DNA of 7,373 nt from Pseudomonadota bacterium. Lineage in GTDB: Bacteria > Desulfobacterota > Syntrophia > Syntrophales > UBA5619. The stretch is from NCBI GenBank assembly GCA_018896355.1, contig JAHIMW010000136.1:1-7373 (forward strand), read 5' to 3'. The translations under genes were made by a program, and so were the position numbers. This document shows positions 1-4,078 of this stretch, piece after piece (within the stretch, counting starts at the first letter, position 1; each line of letters opens with the position of its first letter). The notes under the pieces were generated by a model. It searched no databases and was not told where the DNA came from. It saw only the letters and a program-made list of their open reading frames with translations.

Positions 1-692
1 ACTGCCTGTGGGTTATGTTTCAGTATCAAGTCGGTCCGGGCGATGATCTCCTTTTCTTCCCGTTGATACCATGAGAGCGCCTTTCTTCCAAACAGAAGCT
101 TTTTGAGATCGCTTTCAAGATTTCCCGGTTTCATCGTTATCAGCCAGCCCTCTCCTCTCGGATCGGCGATGATGAGTTCCGGCTCATTTTTCAGACGGGG
201 ATTTACCGTCTGAATGGAACCGGAAAGTGGAGAAATAACGGGCAAGATATAATCGTCCTGGATGATATGGGCGCAACACTCTCCCTGCCCGTAAAAGCTC
301 CCTGCCCGGGGCAGGATGACGACCTTTACATTCATAATAAGCTGGGTTAAAAGATCATCGATTCCCACCTTAACTTGCTCGGGATTTTCCACCTGTACCC
401 AGCAATGATCAGGGTGATAGAAGATAGATCCATTAATCCGGATGGAGGAATCACTTTTCGGCGATTCCTCCATTTCGTTGTCCTCCGAAGGGGACACCTT
501 GCCGCAAGGTGTCCCCAAATCATCTTCACCCATTTCCTCATTTGTGATGGCCTGGTCAAAAGGGCAGGTTTCACACTGATAGCTTCTATCGCACAGTTTG
601 TACGATATGAATCCGCTTGTCATCCAGATACACTCTCGCTCTTCTTCAGGAATCAGCGGATAACTTTTAATTTTTTTCTTCAACGGAGCCAT
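1..692 (-). CDS. GcvH-like (H-protein fold) protein with N-terminal Cys motif, 3' end outside window
   Basis: The frame is open from ATG at 692 to the window edge, giving 230 residues without a stop. AAGGCGG lies just upstream as a ribosome binding site. Residues 88-200 read as a glycine-cleavage H-protein/lipoyl-type domain: the start FYHPDHCWVQVE, then SPLSGSIQTVN (154-164) and ADPRGEGWLITMK (176-188) match the H-protein signature. Glycine cleavage H carries a lipoylated lysine about eight residues before the PxSG turn. Here that stretch (QDDYILPVISPLSG) has Asp at the aligned position and no lysine, so lipoylation at the usual site looks impossible. Before the domain is a cysteine cluster (Cys21, Cys34, Cys40, Cys43, in LCDRSYQCETCPFD) that could bind metal or Fe-S, then a polar acidic linker (about 50-87). 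It is last in an operon-like run with Fe-S and NrfD subunits, so a redox or assembly accessory role is inferred rather than glycine cleavage. No glycine cleavage P or T gene is present. Family assignment is firm; function is unknown. Confidence 0.85.
   Translation of the reverse strand, partial: MAPLKKKIKSYPLIPEEERECIWMTSGFISYKLCDRSYQCETCPFDQAITNEEMGEDDLGTPCGKVSPSEDNEMEESPKSDSSIRINGSIFYHPDHCWVQVENPEQVKVGIDDLLTQLIMNVKVVILPRAGSFYGQGECCAHIIQDDYILPVISPLSGSIQTVNPRLKNEPELIIADPRGEGWLITMKPGNLESDLKKLLFGRKALSWYQREEKEIIARTDLILKHNPQA
442..473. repeat. Inverted repeat with 11-bp arms inside the GcvH-like gene
   Basis: ATGGAGGAATC (442-452) and GATTCCTCCAT (463-473) are exact reverse complements separated by ten bases. 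The repeat codes for residues about 74-84 of the same linker as the palindrome at 490-516, from which it is 16 bases away. The two repeats share no obvious sequence. Both keep the reading frame open. Confidence 0.8.
490..516. repeat. 27-base near-perfect palindrome inside the GcvH-like gene
   Basis: GGGGACACCTTGC (490-502) is followed by one central base and its exact reverse complement (504-516), giving 13-bp arms. As RNA this folds into a very stable hairpin. It lies in the segment coding for residues about 59-68 of the GcvH-like protein, in the linker between the Cys motif and the H domain, and keeps the frame. It resembles REP-type hairpins in form. Whether it is a genomic repeat cannot be judged from one window. 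Confidence 0.85.
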
Positions 693-713
693 TTTACGTT
701 CCGCCTTGACCTT

Positions 714-1009
714 TTATGAAATCAGAAAATATTCTCTTGCGATCTCATCCCATCGTTCCCGATCCAGATTTCTTGCTATTCCATCCACCAGCACACCACC
801 ATCTTGGGATACCACACCCAGGTTGTAATTCATCCGTGAAAGCAGGCTTTCCCTGACCCCCTCCATCCATTGTCGGGCAAGCGCGCCCGAGAGTAAATTC
901 TTTAGATTGGATGAGATCTTCGGCGCCTTCACTTTCATCAGCCAGGACTGACCAGCAGATATTCAACACCCTTTGTCGCAAAGATATCTGAATAGATGAA
1001 CCCTTCCAT
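714..1009 (-). pseudogene. Small operon gene interrupted by an apparent one-base frameshift
   Basis: A strong ribosome binding site (AAAGGAG, 1018-1024) precedes ATG at 1009. The frame reads MEGFIYSDIFATKGVEYLLV and then SPG and TGA at 938-940, only 23 residues. From there the next frame stays open to TAA at 714-716. It reads WLMKVKAPKISS and on through LSGALARQWMEGVRESLL to a tidy C-terminus DGGVLVDGIARNLD...WDEIAREYFLIS. Adding one base near 945-950 would join the two into a protein of about 98 residues. The N-terminus MEGF..DIFATKGxEYLLV recalls, from memory, the start of membrane-anchored GcvH-like proteins found with FeS/NrfD genes; this is unverified. The alternative is two real coding units: the TGA and an ATG overlap as TGATG (938), a coupling arrangement, but the second ATG has no ribosome binding site. 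A sequencing error would give the same picture. Function unknown. Confidence 0.6.
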
Positions 1010-1017
1010 GATTTTGT

Positions 1018-1024
1018 CTCCTTT
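1018..1024 (-). promoter_or_regulatory. Strong ribosome binding site for the frameshifted small gene
   Basis: AAAGGAG on the minus strand lies eight bases before the ATG at 1009. It fixes the start of the interrupted gene there rather than at the ATG at 938, which lacks such a site. It shows that the short 23-residue reading frame is a genuine translation start. Confidence 0.7.
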
Positions 1025-1030
1025 CTACTT

Positions 1031-2281
1031 CTATTGATGCATTTCTTCCGCCCATGCGGGTGGTTTTCTAAATACCGGCATCCGGTTTACAATCCATCTG
1101 AATACCCAGATCTCTGTCAATATGATTGCCAGTGTGATTACGATCTCCATCCATGAAGGGAAATATCTTTCGCTGAATGGTATCCACCATTTAAACGCAA
1201 TGATGGAAATATTGAGCCGGTTGACGATAATGCCGATCATCGCAAGGATCGCGGCTGTTCTCATGAGAATGATGTTCCTGTATCTCGCACCCTGGAAAAA
1301 CATGAAGCAGGGAATGGCGACGAATCCCACGATCTCAGTGAGATACCACCAGCCCATGGGGGTGTTCAGGAGCGACCAGTGCCAGCCGTGGATGAATATG
1401 AGCGCGTGCGCGAAAAAATAGACGAACATCGCCACCGCGCATCCCTTGCTTAAGCCTATGACTATGTCGTCATATGCCGCATGATCCTTGTGGTCTATCT
1501 GATCTTTGAAGACCCGGTGGCTGATAGAGCCTTCAAAGATCACCATGGAAAGCCCGGCAAAGATGCTGGAAACGAAGAAGAGTACGGGGATGAACTCCGT
1601 ATACCATAAAGGATGGATCTTTCCCTTGGCCATCATGAACAATGCCCCGAGACCCGATTGATGAAGTGTGGACAGAGCAATCCCGACAATCACCGCTCCT
1701 ATGGTAAGAGAAGCAAGGAATTTCCTGAGCTTTCTGAGTCCCAGCCACTCCGCGATTGCCGGCGAGAATTCAACAAACTCGGCTATCATGTACAGCAAAA
1801 AGTGCCAGGCGATAAGAAAGAGTACGGAATTCACTCCGAATTTATTCCCATACAGCGGGTTTGCTATGTTCCACCAGCGGCCGAGATCGAGGAAAATAGC
1901 CCCGGCATAAAAGACATAGGCGAGAAGGCCGTTCAAGACCGTTGCCCTGATGATCGGATGATATTTCTCCGCTCGAAGTACATAGACCACGAAGGTAAGA
2001 ACATACGCCCCGCCGGCAAAGGCAACGCCTACCATCACATCAAATCCGATCCAGATCCCCCAGGGAAATTCCTGAGAAAGATTTGTAACGGCGCCCAAGC
2101 CATATACAAGCCGGTATAAAATAAGGATGGCGCCGAGAATGATTATTGGTGCGGAAATCACATTAAAAGGGGTTAAAAGCTTCCCCTTCGGCTTCAATTC
2201 ACTGCGGATGAAGGCCACAATGTCCCTAAACCCTCTCTTTTCTTCTGCCGCCGCCACTGCTGACGATTCCGCCGTGTTCAT
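1031..2281 (-). CDS. HybB/NrfD-type integral membrane quinone-interacting subunit
   Basis: This 416-residue protein is almost wholly hydrophobic after a short charged N-terminus (1-38). About ten membrane segments can be marked: roughly 41-61, 76-101, 112-133, 150-172, 190-210, 226-248, 275-297, 313-331, 337-357 and 377-397. Family marks of HybB/NrfD (PSR-type) membrane subunits include the STLHQSGLGALF stretch (204-215), GFVAIPC (319-325), the NRLNIS motif (354-359) and a late PSWME. HybB in E. coli is somewhat shorter (about 392 residues). Known members exchange electrons between menaquinone or ubiquinone and a periplasmic Fe-S partner and carry no heme. Its start codon overlaps the stop of the HybA-like gene by ATGA (2278-2281), so the two are almost certainly translationally coupled and form one complex. 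Whether it oxidises or reduces quinone here cannot be told, because no catalytic subunit is adjacent. Confidence 0.92.
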   Translation of the reverse strand: MNTAESSAVAAAEEKRGFRDIVAFIRSELKPKGKLLTPFNVISAPIIILGAILILYRLVYGLGAVTNLSQEFPWGIWIGFDVMVGVAFAGGAYVLTFVVYVLRAEKYHPIIRATVLNGLLAYVFYAGAIFLDLGRWWNIANPLYGNKFGVNSVLFLIAWHFLLYMIAEFVEFSPAIAEWLGLRKLRKFLASLTIGAVIVGIALSTLHQSGLGALFMMAKGKIHPLWYTEFIPVLFFVSSIFAGLSMVIFEGSISHRVFKDQIDHKDHAAYDDIVIGLSKGCAVAMFVYFFAHALIFIHGWHWSLLNTPMGWWYLTEIVGFVAIPCFMFFQGARYRNIILMRTAAILAMIGIIVNRLNISIIAFKWWIPFSERYFPSWMEIVITLAIILTEIWVFRWIVNRMPVFRKPPAWAEEMHQ

Positions 2282-3165
2282 ATTGCGCCTCCTTCTCTTC
2301 TTTTTACTTCATCTTTCCGGTTCGTTATGGCGTTCACTCCGACTAAGAATGCAGGCCAGAGAAGAAGAACAATGGGAACGGAATAGAGAAAACCCTTGCT
2401 GAATTCCGGATAAGCTATTTTCCCCAGGTCGGTCCGGAAGCCGATCTGCTCAAACGGAACCGCTGAAATATAAAGATATCCGGTGCCGCCGACTTCATGC
2501 TCTCCGTAAATGTGGGAGATATATTGTCCGGAATTTTGGTATATTCGCCGTTTTGCCTCTTCAATAAGTTCCCTCCTGGTGCCGAAGGTAAGGGCCTCCG
2601 CGGGACAGGCTTCAACGCAGGCAGGCTTTTGACCTTTCTCAAGTTTTTCCCAGCAGAGGCTGCACTTCTGGATCTTTGGAACGGCGCTGTCGTATTCGAA
2701 CTTTGGAATGTCGAAGGGGCAGGAAACCATGCAAAACCGGCAACCCATGCAATTGGTCTCCCAGGTAACCGCGCCGTTCTCCCTTTTTACCATCGCCTTG
2801 ACCAGACATGCCGCGACACAGCCCGGCTGATTGCAGTGCATGCATTGCTTCTTAACGAAAATTTCGCCCTTTTCCGTCTTAAAGCGATTAACCAGGGTCC
2901 ATTGTTTCTCCGACGTATCCCGTACTTTTTCAAATGCCGATGCGTTGCCTATTTCCGGAATCGTCAAATTGTTCGCCTCGGCGCACGCCGTTTCGCAGCT
3001 TTGACATCCGGCGCACCGCGTGGTGTCCACAAGAACCCCCATAAATTCCTTACTTGCGACAACCTCTTTTGCCTCAAGTCTTCCTGGCAACAAGGAACTG
3101 CCCGGCGCTGCCACCGCGATTCCCGTTCCCAGACCCTTCAGAAAAGTCCTCCGATCCATTCCCAT
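2278..3165 (-). CDS. HybA-like Tat-exported four-cluster ferredoxin subunit with C-terminal membrane anchor
   Basis: The 295-residue protein begins with a twin-arginine signal (DRRTFLKGLGTGIAVAA, residues 4-20), so it is exported folded to the periplasm. Sixteen cysteines fall in four groups: 51/54/57/61, 108/111/116/120, 139/142/145/149 and 168/171/183/187. This is the pattern of the four-[4Fe-4S] subunits HybA, NrfC, DmsB and FdnH. A single hydrophobic segment near the C-terminus (about 259-280, VPIVLLLWPAFLVGV) anchors it, as in HybA. The second motif reads CVAACL where CxxxCP is usual; all ligands remain. The start at 3165 is supported by AAAGGAG ten bases upstream. The gene overlaps the HybB-like gene by ATGA, so the pair forms a periplasm-facing electron wire to the quinone-interacting subunit. 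The partner enzyme is not in the window. Confidence 0.93.
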   Translation of the reverse strand: MGMDRRTFLKGLGTGIAVAAPGSSLLPGRLEAKEVVASKEFMGVLVDTTRCAGCQSCETACAEANNLTIPEIGNASAFEKVRDTSEKQWTLVNRFKTEKGEIFVKKQCMHCNQPGCVAACLVKAMVKRENGAVTWETNCMGCRFCMVSCPFDIPKFEYDSAVPKIQKCSLCWEKLEKGQKPACVEACPAEALTFGTRRELIEEAKRRIYQNSGQYISHIYGEHEVGGTGYLYISAVPFEQIGFRTDLGKIAYPEFSKGFLYSVPIVLLLWPAFLVGVNAITNRKDEVKRREGGAI

Positions 3166-3185
3166 AAGTATTGAGCTCCTTTCCC

Positions 3186-3197
3186 ATTCAATTGAAT
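3186..3197. repeat. 12-bp perfect palindrome just upstream of the HybA-like gene
   Basis: ATTCAATTGAAT is its own reverse complement. It lies about 20 bases before the HybA-like start codon and a few bases upstream of its ribosome binding site. It could be a protein-binding site or chance; no second copy was seen nearby. Confidence 0.3.
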
Positions 3198-3218
3198 TGC
3201 CGCCACTTCCACTACAAA

Positions 3219-3252
3219 CCCCAGAAGGAGATAACCCATATCTTCTCTGGGG
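3219..3252 (-). promoter_or_regulatory. Intercistronic stem-loop between the small membrane gene and the HybA-like gene
   Basis: On the minus-strand transcript, CCCCAGA pairs with UCUGGGG (7 bp). A GA/CCU internal loop follows, then AGAU pairs with AUCU around a seven-base loop, and UUUGU lies after the stem. It sits in the 130-base gap between the stop of the small membrane gene (3296) and the HybA-like start (3165). The short, interrupted U run makes it a weak terminator or attenuator. It could equally protect the upstream mRNA or set different expression levels along the operon. Confidence 0.45.
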
Positions 3253-3295
3253 ACACCAGGTACATTGCGGTCATGCTACGCTGGTTAACCGCTGC

Positions 3296-3604
3296 TCACT
3301 CCTTTTTCTCTTTATCAATCGGATCACCACCATCGGCCATGGTGAATCCCAGTTGGGGATTCAGGACGACAGTTCGCGCTTTGAGGGCTGCACCCATCCT
3401 GTTCAGACAAAAATAGGTGACGGATCCCACCGTTCCGATAATCCAAAACAGCGGCATCACTAACCCTAACATAATGATAACAATTATAATTGTGAGTCCC
3501 ATAACCATTCCCTCCTCTCTCTGGATCGAAAGCCCCAGCGCCATCAACACCACCAAACTTACCCCCACCGCGCCTTGCAACCGTTGATTAATTATGCCTG
3601 TCAT
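3296..3604 (-). CDS. Small two-helix membrane protein, first gene of the Fe-S/NrfD operon
   Basis: I do not recognise this 102-residue protein. It has two hydrophobic stretches, about residues 10-27 (LQGAVGVSLVVLMALGLS) and 34-62 (from MGLTIIIVIIMLGLVM to GTVGSVTYF). A soluble tail of about 40 residues follows, ending in charged PIDKEKKE. The start at 3604 has an excellent ribosome binding site, GGGAGGTGA (3611-3619), six bases upstream. A second site, GGAGGG, precedes the internal ATGs near 3508-3511, so a shorter one-helix form of about 68-70 residues starting at MVMG or MGLT is also possible. It is the first gene of the minus-strand run and is followed by a stem-loop and the HybA-like gene. 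Small membrane proteins are common in Hmc/Tmc/Qrc-type complexes, so it may be an accessory subunit; that is inference. Confidence 0.7.
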   Translation of the reverse strand: MTGIINQRLQGAVGVSLVVLMALGLSIQREEGMVMGLTIIIVIIMLGLVMPLFWIIGTVGSVTYFCLNRMGAALKARTVVLNPQLGFTMADGGDPIDKEKKE

Positions 3605-3610
3605 GACTGC

Positions 3611-3619
3611 TCACCTCCC
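3611..3619 (-). promoter_or_regulatory. Strong ribosome binding site of the first operon gene
   Basis: GGGAGGTGA on the minus strand is six bases from the ATG at 3604. It is a near-consensus Shine-Dalgarno site. It supports the longer, two-helix start of the small membrane protein over the internal starts. Confidence 0.7.
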
Positions 3620-3649
3620 ACTTTGATATCACCCTTTGCTTCTTACAAC

Positions 3650-3666
3650 TCCAATAACCATGCCAA
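3650..3666 (-). promoter_or_regulatory. Possible degenerate sigma-54 promoter of the minus-strand operon
   Basis: TTGGCATGGTTATTGGA on the minus strand resembles the sigma-54 -24/-12 consensus TGGCAC-N5-TTGCA with correct spacing. Transcription would begin near 3639 and leave a leader of about 35 bases with the strong ribosome binding site. Two positions differ, including the normally near-invariant C at -12, so this is a weak call. Confidence 0.2.
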
Positions 3667-3688
3667 AGCAGAAAAATCGGGATCATTT

Positions 3689-3793
3689 TCAACTGTACTG
3701 AAATATATTTAATATAAGTAGTTGTTTACATGCAAGTGAAAGATTATGGATGTTTCCCGGCAAATGAACTGCCGTGCAAGAAGTGTTATACAT
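3689..3793 (-). CDS. Possible 34-residue small protein or leader peptide
   Basis: On the minus strand ATG at 3793 is preceded at ten bases by GGAGG (3804-3808), and the frame runs 34 codons to TGA. The peptide starts MYNTSCTAVHLPGN and has a mildly hydrophobic middle (LSLACKQLLILNIFQ). It lies 85 bases upstream of the first operon gene. The start codon is inside a possible AU-rich stem: TATACAT and ATGTATA (3815-3821 and 3787-3793) pair with the ribosome binding site in the loop. No family is recognised. The case rests only on the ribosome binding site. Confidence 0.2.
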   Translation of the reverse strand: MYNTSCTAVHLPGNIHNLSLACKQLLILNIFQYS

Positions 3794-4078
3794 ACTTACA
3801 CTTCCTCCGTAGAAATGTATAGCATTCATTTATATATATAAAAATCAGATAGTTAAGATTGTATGATGTGTTAACAATATGAACAGATGTTTTTTGATGA
3901 AAACGCGCCCTTTGGGTTGGCCGAGGAGATGAAAACGGTGTTTGACTGTTTGTCGGATTATATTGCTCCGGAGCCTTTGCAACTAATGATAATAATATTA
4001 ATGTACTGTGGCAATTTTCATATATACGTGCCATCTTTGTTGTTGAGAAAAGCGGGTGAGTCTGTTAGCCTTCAACCC

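Larger units (their letters stand above)
3605..4078. other. AT-rich divergent intergenic region between the respiratory operon and selB
   Basis: About 470 bases separate the two blocks. The stretch is visibly AT-rich, with runs such as TATATATATA near 3831-3840. It should hold the promoters of both blocks. On the minus strand there is a degenerate sigma-54-like element (3650-3666) and a 34-codon reading frame with a good ribosome binding site (3689-3793). On the plus strand a TATGAT box (3862-3867) could be a -10 for selB, but no convincing -35 stands 17 bases upstream. From 3887 the frame of selB is already open, giving a 64-codon extension. Its first 30 or so codons look more coding-like than the AT-rich remainder. 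No tRNA, including tRNA-Sec, was found here. Confidence 0.6.

Noticed and set aside
938..940. TGA at the end of the short frame as a selenocysteine codon, given selB nearby
   Set aside because: Reading through hits another TGA immediately and a further one two codons on, and the sensible continuation is in a different frame.
745..981. 78-codon minus-strand frame beginning at TTG
   Set aside because: It lies in the third frame of the interrupted small gene, has no ribosome binding site and reads as low-quality protein. The frame ending at 714 has the better C-terminus.
3786..4034. 82-codon minus-strand frame across the divergent spacer
   Set aside because: AT-rich, no ribosome binding site at its start, and it overlaps the selB upstream region. 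The composition looks non-coding.
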